Of a stretch of 21,934 bases of DNA, positions 1 through 7,624 are shown in pieces (position 1 is the stretch's first letter; each line of letters opens with the position of its first letter). The notes beneath the pieces are model-generated. The model had not been told where the DNA came from, did not search any database, and saw nothing but the letters and a program-made list of their open reading frames with translations. Source of the stretch: JBKBRC01 sp046292345 (lineage in GTDB: Bacteria; Bacteroidota; Rhodothermia; Rhodothermales; Rubricoccaceae); NCBI GenBank assembly GCA_046292345.1, contig JBKBRC010000038.1, positions 1-21,934 of the forward strand, written 5' to 3'. The translations under genes and the position numbers were made by a program.

Positions 1-174
1 CTCGTCACCGACGAGACGGGCGCGGTCGTCTGCGCCGAGGCCGTCGCGGGGCCGCCGGCGCGCTTCGCGGAGGCGCTGCGCGCGGCGGCGAGCACGCGCC
101 ACGCGCCCGGGTCCGCCGCGTCGGCATGGCCGCAGCGTCTCCTTGTTCCCATCCATCTTCCGGCTGCCCCGTGA
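1..174 (+). CDS. C-terminal fragment of a probable TonB-like protein (5' end outside window)
   Basis: The first frame is open from base 1 to a TGA at 172-174 and gives 57 residues with strong G/C third-position bias in its first two thirds. The fragment starts LVTDETGAVVCAEAVAGPPA and continues with an alanine-rich helix (RFAEALRAAAS). That follows the TonB C-terminal pattern of a strand ending in V-x-x-A-x-V-x-G-P-P, then a helix of the 'aAleAvrrw' type, then a basic stretch and a short final strand (LLVPIHL). In that family the domain contacts TonB-dependent outer-membrane receptors from the periplasmic side. The stop overlaps the GTG start of the next gene as GTGA, so the two are probably cotranscribed and translationally coupled. 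Only the tail is visible, so the family assignment is tentative; a different periplasmic protein is possible. Confidence 0.45.
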   Translation, partial: LVTDETGAVVCAEAVAGPPARFAEALRAAASTRHAPGSAASAWPQRLLVPIHLPAAP

Positions 175-2192
175 GCCCGCCTCTGCTGCGCCGCGCGCGC
201 GCGCTGCTGCTCGTTCCTGCCCTGCTCGGGGCATCGGTGCTGGGGGCGTGCGTCGCCACGCAGCCGCCCGCGATGCGGCCCGAAGCGCCCGGGGCCGCAC
301 CGCCGTTCGGCCCCGGCAGCGGTGACCTGCCCGCGTTCGTGCGCGACGTGGCCCCGTTCCCCGTCCTGCGCGCCGGTGGCGCGCCCGTCCCGCTGCCGTT
401 CACCGGGGGCTTCTTCGAGCCGCGCCCCCAGCTCGTGGACCTGACAGGCGATGGCCGCGCCGAGCTCGTGCTCAACGTCGGCGGGGCCAGCCTGCAAGTG
501 TTCGCTCGCGCCGACGACGGGACGTGGACGTGGCGCGAGGACCGGCTCGGCGACGTCGAGCCGGGTCCCTGGGCCGTCTTCGGCGACGTGACGGGCGACG
601 GCCTGCCGGACCTGCTCACGCGCGGCGCGCCGGGCGAGGTCCGCTTCTACCGCAACGAGGGCACAGCCGCGGCGCCGCGCTTCGCGCTCGCCGCCGAACG
701 CCTGCTCGACGCCGCCGGCCAGCCTGTGGCCGTCGAGGACTCGAGCCAGCCCGTCCTGGCCGACGTGGACGGCGACGGGCGCCTCGACCTGCTCGCTGGC
801 AAGGCCGATCTGGGCACCATCACGCTCTACCGGCACGACGGCCTCGGGCCGGACGGGCAGCCGCGCTTTGCGTTCGTGACGGACACGTTCCAGGACATCA
901 TGATCTACGAGGACAACCCCTCGTGCGGCGACCGGCCGATGCGGCCGGGCATGGGCGTGCCCGGCGGCGGGCCGCGCGGGCCGCTGCCCTCCGAGGCCGC
1001 CGCGCCCGAGCGCCACGGCGCCAACGCAATGGCCATGGCGGACGTGACCGGCAACGGCCTCCCCGATCTCTTCTGGGGCGACTTCTTCACGCCAAGCCTC
1101 TTTTTCTTCCGCAACGACGGCACGCCCGGCGTGCCGGCCTTCACGCTCGTCTCCGAGCGCTATCCGGCCGAGCAGCCCGTCGAGACGGGCGGCTACAACG
1201 CGCCCGCCTTCGGCGACGTGCGCGGCGACGGGCGCAAGGATCTCTTCGTGGGCGTGCTCGGCGGGCTCTGCGCGCGCCCGGCCGGATGGGTCTCCAACCT
1301 CCTCCACTATGAGAATACCGGTCCGCCCGGCCAGCCCCGGTTCAGGCTGCGCACCGAGCGGCTGCTCGAGAGCGTGGACGTGGGCCGCCGCAGCACCGTC
1401 GCCGTGGCCGACCTCGACGGCGACGGCCTGCCGGACCTCGTGCTCGGCAACGAGGCCAGCCCTGAGAACCCCTCGCGCGCCACGCTCACGCTTTACCGCA
1501 ACGTCGGCGCGCCGGGGACGCCGCGCTTCCAGCTCGCCGACGGCGACTGGCTCGGCCTCGCGTACGACTTCGGCGCCTACGCGCCCGTCTTCGGCGACCT
1601 GACGGGCAACGGCCTGCCGGACCTGCTCGTGGGGGGCTTCAACGGGCGCTTCGCGTTCCTGCGCAACGAGGGCACGGCTACGGCGCCGCGCTTCGAGATG
1701 GCCGCGCTGCGTTTCGAGAACATCAACGTCGGACAGTTCGCGCGCGGCACGCTCGGCGACCTGACGGGCAACGGCCTCCTGGACCTGCTCGCCGGCGCCT
1801 CCAACGGACGCCTGCTGCTCTACCGGAACGTGGGCACGCGCGAGGCGCCGCGCTTCCTGACCGAGCCTAACGGACAGCCGGTCGCTGCCGACCTGGCCTA
1901 CGCGCAGGCAATCGGCCTGCCGGCGTCGGTCGGGCAGGACAGCGCGCCTCACCTCGCAGATCTCGACGGCGACGGCCGCCTGGACCTGCTCGTCGGCACT
2001 GGCGAGGGCGCCATCCGCGTGTTCCGCAACGAGGGCACGTCTCAGGCGCCGCGCTTCGCCGAGGCCGCGCCGGTTCCGGCGAGCCGGCGGCGCACCGCCC
2101 CGGCCGCGGCGGACCTGACGGGCGACGGGCGTCCCGAGATCCTCGCCGGCACCTCGGCCGGCGGACTGCTCTACTGGCGTACGGCGCCCTGA
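171..2192 (+). CDS. FG-GAP/VCBS-repeat lipoprotein
   Basis: This encodes a 673-residue predicted outer-envelope lipoprotein. I choose GTG at 171 over the in-frame ATG at 126. GTG 171 makes a GTGA overlap with the upstream stop and places a normal signal peptide first: two arginines, a leucine-rich core, then a lipobox LGAC with the cysteine near residue 27. After a proline-rich linker come ten copies of a D-x-[DTR]-G-[DN]-G-x-x-[DE] calcium-binding loop, for example DLTGDGRAE, DVDGDGRLD, DLTGNGLPD and DLDGDGLPD. Each is followed by LLxG-type strands, and most by an FRNEG-like strand and an 'APRF' turn. This is the FG-GAP/VCBS beta-propeller pattern, common in secreted adhesion or cell-surface proteins. 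No catalytic domain is visible. Neighbouring repeats are also nearly identical at DNA level, for example around 1597 and 1758, which suggests recent internal duplication. The ligand is unknown. Confidence 0.85.
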   Translation: MSPPLLRRARALLLVPALLGASVLGACVATQPPAMRPEAPGAAPPFGPGSGDLPAFVRDVAPFPVLRAGGAPVPLPFTGGFFEPRPQLVDLTGDGRAELVLNVGGASLQVFARADDGTWTWREDRLGDVEPGPWAVFGDVTGDGLPDLLTRGAPGEVRFYRNEGTAAAPRFALAAERLLDAAGQPVAVEDSSQPVLADVDGDGRLDLLAGKADLGTITLYRHDGLGPDGQPRFAFVTDTFQDIMIYEDNPSCGDRPMRPGMGVPGGGPRGPLPSEAAAPERHGANAMAMADVTGNGLPDLFWGDFFTPSLFFFRNDGTPGVPAFTLVSERYPAEQPVETGGYNAPAFGDVRGDGRKDLFVGVLGGLCARPAGWVSNLLHYENTGPPGQPRFRLRTERLLESVDVGRRSTVAVADLDGDGLPDLVLGNEASPENPSRATLTLYRNVGAPGTPRFQLADGDWLGLAYDFGAYAPVFGDLTGNGLPDLLVGGFNGRFAFLRNEGTATAPRFEMAALRFENINVGQFARGTLGDLTGNGLLDLLAGASNGRLLLYRNVGTREAPRFLTEPNGQPVAADLAYAQAIGLPASVGQDSAPHLADLDGDGRLDLLVGTGEGAIRVFRNEGTSQAPRFAEAAPVPASRRRTAPAAADLTGDGRPEILAGTSAGGLLYWRTAP

Positions 2193-2225
2193 CCGAAACC
2201 GGCGCCGCTGGCCCCGGGCAAGACT

Positions 2226-3344
2226 TCAGAGCCAGCCCTTGCGGCGGAAGAAGAGCAGGATGCTTGCCGCGAGCGTCGCCATGGCGCCGAGCAGGACGAA
2301 GTAGCCGTAGGGCGTGTGCAGCTCGGGCATGTTGTCGAAGTTCATGCCGTAGATGCCCGCGACGAACGTGAGCGGAATGAACACGCTGCTGACGACCGTG
2401 AGCGTCTTCATGACCTCGTTCTGGCGCAGGCTGATGGCGGTCAGGTAGAGGTCGGCGAGGCCGCCGAGCACGTCGCGCAGGGCCTCGAGGATCTCGACCG
2501 TCTGCACGAGGTGGTCGTAGGCGTCGCGCAGGTAGAGGCGCGTGCGCTCTGAGACGCCGGGTACGTCGTCGCGCAGCAGAGCCGCGAGGACCTCGCGCAG
2601 GGGCCACACCGCCCGTCGGAGCTGCACCACGTCGCGGCGGAGCGCGGAAATGGCCATCTGCACGCCGCGCCCGCGCGGCCCGGCCACGTGCGCCGAGGCG
2701 ACGCGCTCTTCGAGCGCCTCGGTCGCATCGCCGATGCGCTCGAGCGTGACGAGGTAGTGGTCCACGATCACGTCGAGCAGCGCGTAGAGCAGGTAGTCCG
2801 GGCCGTGCTGGCGCACGCGCCCCGAGGCGCGGCGGATGCGCTCGCGCACGGGCTCGAACACGTCGCCCGGCACCTCCTGGAACGAGAGCACGTAGCCCTC
2901 GCCGAGCACGAACGCGACCTGCTCGACGGTGTAATGTGGCTCGCCGGGCAGAGGCGGCGTTTCGGCCGGGCGTACCATGCGGGCCACGACGAAAACGTAG
3001 TCGCCGTAGAGCTCGAGCTTGGGCCGCTGCGCGGGGTTGGCGAGGTCTTCCTGCACGAGCGGGTGCAGCCCGAACGCCTCGCCGAGCGCAGCCACGGCGG
3101 CTGTGTCGGCCACGCCGTCGAGGTTGATCCAGGTCGTGCCGTGCGCGCGGGTCCGGGCGCGCAGCGCCGGCAGATCGGCCTCGGCCGCTGGCCCGGGGGG
3201 GAGCTCCTCGAACGTGTCGGCGTCGTAGTGAAACGCGGAGAGGCGTGCGGCGGGCACGCCGTTCTCGGCACGCGGCAGCAGGGCCCCGGGAGGCGAGCCC
3301 GGCGGCGCGCGGCGCGCCTCGACGAGACGGACACGGCGCGGCAC
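2226..3344 (-). CDS. corA: CorA family magnesium/cobalt transporter
   Basis: This is a 372-residue CorA-type divalent cation channel (Mg2+, Co2+, Ni2+) of the inner membrane. The large cytoplasmic domain carries the family strings TTWINLDGV, HPLVQEDLANPAQRPKLELY and EPVRERIR. A long helical region (DYLLYALLDVIVDHY to RQNEVMKTL) leads to the pore helix, which ends in the signature YGMNF with GMN at about residues 333-335. After the short loop MPELHTPYGY a second membrane helix ends in FFRRKGWL. Frame, loop and C terminus resemble the Thermotoga CorA very closely. The frame stays open up to an ATG at 3443, but that would overlap the preceding gene by 59 bp. GTG at 3344 gives the usual family length with PPG near residue 18, as in homologues, so I use it. 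GTG at 3395 is the alternative. It lies 40 bp after the LapA-domain gene and is probably cotranscribed with it. Confidence 0.93.
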   Translation of the reverse strand: MPRRVRLVEARRAPPGSPPGALLPRAENGVPAARLSAFHYDADTFEELPPGPAAEADLPALRARTRAHGTTWINLDGVADTAAVAALGEAFGLHPLVQEDLANPAQRPKLELYGDYVFVVARMVRPAETPPLPGEPHYTVEQVAFVLGEGYVLSFQEVPGDVFEPVRERIRRASGRVRQHGPDYLLYALLDVIVDHYLVTLERIGDATEALEERVASAHVAGPRGRGVQMAISALRRDVVQLRRAVWPLREVLAALLRDDVPGVSERTRLYLRDAYDHLVQTVEILEALRDVLGGLADLYLTAISLRQNEVMKTLTVVSSVFIPLTFVAGIYGMNFDNMPELHTPYGYFVLLGAMATLAASILLFFRRKGWL

Positions 3345-3384
3345 GCCCGTCCCGGCCGGGGATGCGGCGTGGCCGTGCGGCGGG

Positions 3385-3747
3385 TCAGGCGCCACGCGTG
3401 CGCCGCGCGACCTCGTCGGCGAGGCGCTGCGTCTCGTCGGCATTGGGGTTACCGATCACGCCGCCCTGCACAGCCGGCCCTGGCCCGGCGGCGCTGCGGC
3501 GGGCGGCCAGCTCGCGCTCAGCCTTGCGCGCGCGGCGCGCGGCGCCGAACTGCCCCGGCACAGCCGCGAGGTAGCCCACGACGAGCCCGAGGGCCACCGA
3601 GCCCGTGATGAACCAGAACAGCGAGCTCGCGATGCGCGTCGGCAGGAACGGGAGGTAGAGATAGGCGGGGGCGAAGTTCTCCGTCTGCGTCGCCAGCAAG
3701 ACGCCGACGAGCCCGAGAAGGAGCACGCTGAAGAGGAGGAAACGCAT
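3385..3747 (-). CDS. LapA-domain (DUF1049-like) small membrane protein
   Basis: This 120-residue protein has two hydrophobic segments (about residues 3-19 and 43-62) separated by a short segment, ATQTENFAPAYLYLPFLP. A basic, alanine-rich helix follows (FGAARRARKAERELAARR), and the C terminus is polar. Two membrane helices joined by a short loop, then a charged coiled-coil-like tail, is the architecture of LapA/YciS-type proteins. In enterobacteria these help assemble lipopolysaccharide; here the role is unknown. The ATG at 3745-3747 is preceded by a C-rich stretch with no Shine-Dalgarno match. The gene sits between a glycosyltransferase gene (96 bp upstream) and corA, all on the minus strand. 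Confidence 0.7.
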   Translation of the reverse strand: MRFLLFSVLLLGLVGVLLATQTENFAPAYLYLPFLPTRIASSLFWFITGSVALGLVVGYLAAVPGQFGAARRARKAERELAARRSAAGPGPAVQGGVIGNPNADETQRLADEVARRTRGA

Positions 3748-3843
3748 GGCAGAGGGGAGAAGGGTGAGCGGGCAGAGTGTACGGCGCAGAACTCCAGAAA
3801 CGCTCGCCGGTTTTGCACGTCCCCCACGGCCTTCGGCGTGCGC

Positions 3844-4932
3844 TCAGTCCCGCCGCGCCCCGACGCGGCGGCCCTTCCAGGCGACCGTCCCCCGCGCGTG
3901 CGCCAGTGCCGAGTCGAGCTGAAGGAGGGCGCCGAGCGCGAGCGAGACCGGCGCTAGCAGCGTCACCCAGGGCGGCATCCGCCCCCACGCATCGATGATT
4001 CCCTTCACGGCGTATGTCGTCGCGAGCAGCGGCCAGCCCATCCACGGTGCCACGACCCACACAGCGGTGTAGAGCGCGAAGAACAGCAGGAACGGCAGCA
4101 CGCGCCCGCCACCGGCGAGGAGGTACGCATTCTTGCGGAAGCCCTGCCACGCCTCGCCGAACGAGCCATACATGCGCACGGCAAGCTCGCCCGAGAGGTC
4201 GATGAGGTGGAGGCGCATGCCCTGGCGCTTGAGGAAGCGCCCGATCATGACGTCCTCGAGCACTTCGCCCGGATGCGCCGCGTGCGGCTCGAGGCGCCGG
4301 TAGTCGTCTGCGCCGATCATCCAGACCTGGCCGTTAAGCGCCCCGAGGCCGGGTGCCCGCGTGCGCGGGACGAGCGGGAGGGGCAGCGCGGCCAGGATGG
4401 CGAACGGGACCAGGCTCGTGAGCACGGCGGCCCCGCCGCGGTCGAGGTAGCGGGGCAGGCCCGTAAGAGCGGCGTTCGGGCCGCAGGCCGCGAAGCGCTC
4501 GGCCAGGCGCCGCAGCGCGGCCGGGTCGGTCAGGGCGGCGTCGGCGTCGAGGAAGAGGTACGTCTGGCCCGAGGCGCGGCGCGTGGCCTGGTAGAGCGCG
4601 TGCACCTTGCCGACCCACCCGGGCGGCGGCCCGCTGCCGGCGACGACGACCAGGCGCTCGTCCCGCACGGCGAAGCGCTCGAGTACAGCGCGCGTGCCGT
4701 CGGTCGAGGCGTCGTCGACGACGATAAACTCGGCGTCCGGGTAGTCCTGGAATAGCAGCGACGGGATCAGCCGTTCGAGGTTGTCCTCCTCGTTGCGCGC
4801 CGGCACGAGCACCGAGAGACGCGGCGGCGCGTCCGGGAGCGGGGCCCGGTCGCCCCGGCGGCGCGCGAAATAGACCAGGTTGCCGCCAAGGATGAGCAGC
4901 ACGCCGGTGTGAAGCAGAAGCAAAAAGGACAT
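3844..4932 (-). CDS. Family 2 membrane glycosyltransferase (CruC/CrtQ/HpnB-like)
   Basis: This is a 362-residue processive-type GT-A enzyme anchored in the inner membrane. An N-terminal helix (residues 3-22) is followed by the nucleotide-sugar binding start LSVLVPARNEEDNLERLI. Asp73-Asp74 lie in VVDDASTDGT and the metal-binding DAD is at 129-131. Then come GALNGQVWMIGADDYRR, the catalytic-base region EVLEDVMIGRF (Glu226-Asp227) and an acceptor motif WQGFRKN at 262-268. C-terminal hydrophobic helices follow (about 279-300, 303-320 and 324-341). The string PPPGWVGKVHALYQA resembles the 'PPGWxGK' signature of carotenoid and hopanoid-associated GT2 enzymes such as CrtQ and HpnB. With cruF and crtB in the same window, a carotenoid glucosyltransferase (CruC-like) role is plausible, but 14 kb separates them and the sugar acceptor cannot be read from the sequence. 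The ATG is at 4930-4932; the gene is divergent from the transporter at 5135. Confidence 0.8.
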   Translation of the reverse strand: MSFLLLLHTGVLLILGGNLVYFARRRGDRAPLPDAPPRLSVLVPARNEEDNLERLIPSLLFQDYPDAEFIVVDDASTDGTRAVLERFAVRDERLVVVAGSGPPPGWVGKVHALYQATRRASGQTYLFLDADAALTDPAALRRLAERFAACGPNAALTGLPRYLDRGGAAVLTSLVPFAILAALPLPLVPRTRAPGLGALNGQVWMIGADDYRRLEPHAAHPGEVLEDVMIGRFLKRQGMRLHLIDLSGELAVRMYGSFGEAWQGFRKNAYLLAGGGRVLPFLLFFALYTAVWVVAPWMGWPLLATTYAVKGIIDAWGRMPPWVTLLAPVSLALGALLQLDSALAHARGTVAWKGRRVGARRD

Positions 4933-5134
4933 CGGGCAGCGGTCGCAGAGCGGGCGGGACGGGCGGTGCCGTCAGGGTGGTGGGACGTGGATCCGCGCAG
5001 CGGACCGGGCCACCGTATCCCGGGCAGCTTAACCATGGCGTACGTGCGGCGCCCCGGAAGCCCGTGCCGCGCCGCACCGACGCACGTAGCTTCTCTGCCC
5101 TGTCGCAACCTGTAGCTACAAGAACTTCTCCCCC
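4933..5134. promoter_or_regulatory. Divergent intergenic region between the glycosyltransferase and SLC13 genes, with a 10-bp palindrome
   Basis: This 202-bp spacer must hold the promoters for both flanking genes. It contains a perfect 10-bp palindrome, TGTAGCTACA, at 5111-5120, which lies 14 bp before the transporter ATG. At that position it could be an operator or part of a promoter. No canonical -35/-10 pair stands out. The stretch just before ATG 5135 (acttctccccc) has no Shine-Dalgarno sequence. Confidence 0.35.
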
Positions 5135-6436
5135 ATGCTCGAGCCGACGCTAACCGTAGACATGATGGTCGTTCTGGGCCTGCTTGGCCTGGCGATCGTG
5201 CTGTTCGTCACCGAAGTCGTCCGGATCGACGTGGCGGCGCTGCTCGTGCTGGTGCTGATCGGGCTGGTGCCGCTCGTGCCGGGCCTCGACCCTCTCGTGG
5301 CGCCCGGCGAGCTCTTCGCCGGCTTCGCCTCGAACGCTGTCGTCTCGATCATGGCCGTGATGGTCCTCGGCGCCGGGCTGGACCGGGCCGGGGTCATGCA
5401 GAAGGCGGCTGCCGCCGTGCTCCGCGTCGGTGGGACGACCGAGGCGCGCGTGATCGCGACCGTCTCGGGGACTGTCGGCGTCATCTCGAGCTTCATGCAG
5501 AACATCGGGGCGGCGGCGCTCTTCCTGCCCGTTGTGCGCCGCGTTGCGGAGCGGACGGGCCGGCCGCTCTCGCGCCTGCTCATGCCGATGGGGTTTGCCG
5601 CCATCGTCGGGGGGACGATCACGATGGTCGGCTCGAGCCCGCTCATCCTGCTCAACGACCTCATGCCGGAAGACCTCGAGCCGTTCGCGCTCTTCGACGT
5701 GGCGCCGGTGGGGCTGGCCCTCCTGGTGGCCACGATCCTCTACTTCGTCCTGCTCGGGCGCTTCGTGCTACCCGCGCACACGGCCACGGCCGGGTCGTCG
5801 GCGCAGGCCGAGGCGCTGCGCCCGGCGGAGGCAGCCCCCTCCGGGAAGACGCCGCAGGCGCTCGGCTTTCTCGCCCTGTCGCTTGCGCTCATCCTCTTCA
5901 CCGATCTCAGCCTCTCGCTCGCCCTCATGGCGGGCGCGCTCGGGATGGTGCTGACGGGGGTGATCGGGATGGACGAGGCCTACCGCGCGATAAGCTGGAA
6001 GACCGTGTTTCTGCTCGCCGGGCTTATCCCGCTCGGCCTGGCCGTCGAGACGACGGGCACAGCGGCCTGGATCGCCACGACTACGCTGGACCTGCTGGGG
6101 ACGGTGCCCTCGTGGGTGCTGCAGGCCGTCTTCTTTGCCCTGACGACGTTCTTCACGCTCGTCATGTCCAACGTCGGCGCGACGGTGCTGCTGGTACCGC
6201 TGGCAGTCAACATCGCCCTGGCCGCGCAGGGCATGGGCGTGGACGCTGACCCGCGCGTGTTCGCGATGATCGTGGGCATCGCCACGTCGAACGCGTTCGT
6301 CTTGCCTACTCACCAGGTGAACGCGCTCCTGATGGACGAGGGCGGCTACCGCGTCAAAGACTTCGTGCGCGCTGGTGGGGGCATGACGGTGCTCTACGCC
6401 ATTGTTGCGCTCGTGGCCATCAACCTCGTGTTCTGA
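5135..6436 (+). CDS. SLC13/ArsB-NhaD superfamily transporter (compact, no TrkA-C insert)
   Basis: This 433-residue inner-membrane protein has about ten hydrophobic segments. It shows the inverted-repeat architecture of the ion transporter superfamily: a first half with ISSFMQNIGAAALFLPV (about residues 117-133) and GGTITMVGSSPLILLND (159-175), and a second half with TLVMSNVGATVLLVPLA (about 341-357) and ATSNAFVLPTHQVNAL. The QN-I-G and SN-V-G positions correspond to the substrate/sodium-binding 'SNT' hairpin tips of DASS/SLC13 proteins. Bacterial relatives of this 'SLC13 family permease' type often carry two regulatory TrkA-C domains between the halves and reach about 600 residues. Here the linker is only a short alanine/proline stretch (about residues 208-237). 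The substrate (dicarboxylate, sulfate, arsenite or Na+) is not predictable. The gene is monocistronic and faces a minus-strand gene. Confidence 0.85.
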   Translation: MLEPTLTVDMMVVLGLLGLAIVLFVTEVVRIDVAALLVLVLIGLVPLVPGLDPLVAPGELFAGFASNAVVSIMAVMVLGAGLDRAGVMQKAAAAVLRVGGTTEARVIATVSGTVGVISSFMQNIGAAALFLPVVRRVAERTGRPLSRLLMPMGFAAIVGGTITMVGSSPLILLNDLMPEDLEPFALFDVAPVGLALLVATILYFVLLGRFVLPAHTATAGSSAQAEALRPAEAAPSGKTPQALGFLALSLALILFTDLSLSLALMAGALGMVLTGVIGMDEAYRAISWKTVFLLAGLIPLGLAVETTGTAAWIATTTLDLLGTVPSWVLQAVFFALTTFFTLVMSNVGATVLLVPLAVNIALAAQGMGVDADPRVFAMIVGIATSNAFVLPTHQVNALLMDEGGYRVKDFVRAGGGMTVLYAIVALVAINLVF

Positions 6437-6452
6437 CGCTGTGCCCTTGCTC

Positions 6453-6465
6453 CGGGGCAGCCCCG
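6453..6465 (+). terminator. Possible weak stem-loop after the SLC13 transporter gene
   Basis: The perfect inverted repeat CGGGG-CAG-CCCCG begins 16 bp after the stop codon and can form a 5-bp stem with a 3-nt loop. There is no T-tract, so it is not a textbook intrinsic terminator. Confidence 0.25.
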
Positions 6466-6618
6466 CGTAAGATCCGGCGCGCGCAGGATGCCACCGGCAG
6501 GCACGGCCGGGCTTCGCGCGCCGTGCCTCCGGCCGAGGCGGCGCCTAGCCCGGACGTGGTGGGCCGTGAGCATCCGTTCTGGCTGCGGCCGGTGCGCTCG
6601 CGAAAGCCGACGCTGCGT

Positions 6619-6684
6619 GTGTGAACACGCTCGAGCTGTGTGTGAACACGCTCGAGCTGTGTGTGAACACGCTCGAGCTGTGTG
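6619..6684. repeat. 21-bp direct tandem repeat, three copies, self-folding
   Basis: Three identical 21-bp units start at 6619, 6640 and 6661, with a few bases of a fourth. Each unit has an imperfect dyad (GTGT-GA-ACAC) followed by the 8-bp palindrome GCTCGAGC (at 6629, 6650 and 6671). Because that palindrome recurs every 21 bp, adjacent copies can pair: 8-bp outer arms, one bulged T, 4-bp inner arms GTGT/ACAC and a GTGA loop, which as RNA is a GNRA-type tetraloop. Three copies allow two mutually exclusive hairpins. The array lies in a convergent spacer, so a transcript-end or stability role is more likely than an operator role (inference). Confidence 0.85.
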
Positions 6685-6805
6685 CCCCCGAGCCGCTGCC
6701 GCTGAGGTTGCCGCGGAGCGCGTCGGGGTCCTTGCGAAGGCCTGGCTGCCTTGCGAAGCCCTGACCGGAGGGTCCGCAGGGCGCCGCGGCACAGCGGCGC
6801 GAGGG

Positions 6806-7507
6806 TCAGGGCGGGTCGATCAGGAACTGGCGGAAGAGGGGCGGCGGGCGGCGCGCGAGCAGCTCGCGCCGCCGCGTCTCGGCTGCGGCGCGGTCGGTCT
6901 TGCGCAGCGCCATCCAGATCCAGACGTCCGCCTCGAAGGGGTGGATGCCGGGCGAGGGGCGTTGCCGGAGCGCGCGCTGGAGCTGCTCAAAGCGGCGCTG
7001 CGCCTCGCGCGCGTTGCCGCCGAACGCGGGCGGGCGGTAGTAGAGCGACTGCCCCTCGACGAGCAGGACGTACGGCTCGTTGGGATCGGCGCTGCGGGCC
7101 TGCCCGAGGATGCGCTCCGAGCGGCGCCCGAGCGTGGGCACGCTCCACGCCGGCGCCGTGGACGCACGGTAGGCCCAGAGTGCGGCGATGAGCGCCAGCT
7201 CGCGTGCCGAGCGCACGCCCTGCTCCGAGGGGATGTCGCGCAGGTAGCGCGCGTCCTGCGTGAGCGGGTAGAGCCGGTAGCGGCACAGGAGGCGGTCTTC
7301 GCGCGTCTGCGCGCGCTCGCAGAGCCGGGCGAGCGCGGCCGGTTGCTGCTGCGCGTAGTAGTGCGCGAGCGAATCGCGCACGGGCGTGGTGCGCCAGGCC
7401 TGCGCGGCGTCGGGCGCGGCCAGCGGCCAGCCGGAGGAAGACGCTGCAACAGGAGGCGCGGCGGGCACGAGTGCCACCAGCAGTGCAGCGGCGAAGGCGA
7501 TCAGCAT
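6806..7507 (-). CDS. Exported protein of unknown function with TPR-like helices
   Basis: I choose the ATG at 7505-7507, giving 233 residues, because it begins a clear signal peptide: MLIAFAAALLVALVPAAPPVA, with cleavage likely after the alanines near residue 22. The frame stays open upstream to an ATG at 7624, but that arginine/serine-rich extension looks non-coding. The mature part is helical and rich in arginine and alanine. It includes SLAHYYAQQQPAALARLCER and SLYYRPPAFGGNAREAQRRF; the latter resembles a 'YY.P..FGG....A...F' motif of TPR-like periplasmic proteins in Bacteroidota. No catalytic motif was recognised. It is the last gene of the minus-strand array, 117 bp after the aldehyde dehydrogenase. 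Function unknown. Confidence 0.65.
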   Translation of the reverse strand: MLIAFAAALLVALVPAAPPVAASSSGWPLAAPDAAQAWRTTPVRDSLAHYYAQQQPAALARLCERAQTREDRLLCRYRLYPLTQDARYLRDIPSEQGVRSARELALIAALWAYRASTAPAWSVPTLGRRSERILGQARSADPNEPYVLLVEGQSLYYRPPAFGGNAREAQRRFEQLQRALRQRPSPGIHPFEADVWIWMALRKTDRAAAETRRRELLARRPPPLFRQFLIDPP

Positions 7508-7624
7508 CGGCACGGGCGAGAGGCGTGCGTGTCGGGCAGCGGAGGCTCGAAAGCTACCCGCTGGCGAGCTCCGGCCGGTCCGCGCGGAGCGGCTTGGCCG
7601 AGGATTCCAGGGCCTTCCGGGCAT

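Larger units (their letters stand above)
6437..6805. other. Convergent intergenic spacer of 369 bp without a convincing gene
   Basis: The spacer lies between the converging ends of the transporter and the exported-protein gene. No frame shows coding character, and no tRNA or known RNA fold was recognised. It holds a small inverted repeat just after the transporter stop and a 21-bp tandem repeat (both listed separately). The rest appears to be unstructured GC-rich sequence. Confidence 0.6.

Noticed and set aside
2193..2225. Bidirectional terminator between the FG-GAP gene and corA
   Set aside because: The 33-bp spacer has GC-rich dyads but no stem of convincing length and no T-tract.
2688..3608. 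A 306-codon plus-strand open frame
   Set aside because: Antisense shadow of corA and the LapA-domain gene.
6619..6684. CRISPR-like array
   Set aside because: The 21-bp units are directly abutting with no unique spacers, and no cas genes are near; it is a simple tandem repeat.
6437..6805. Possible tRNA or structured RNA in the spacer
   Set aside because: No cloverleaf arms, GTTCRANNC box or other known RNA signature could be found by eye.
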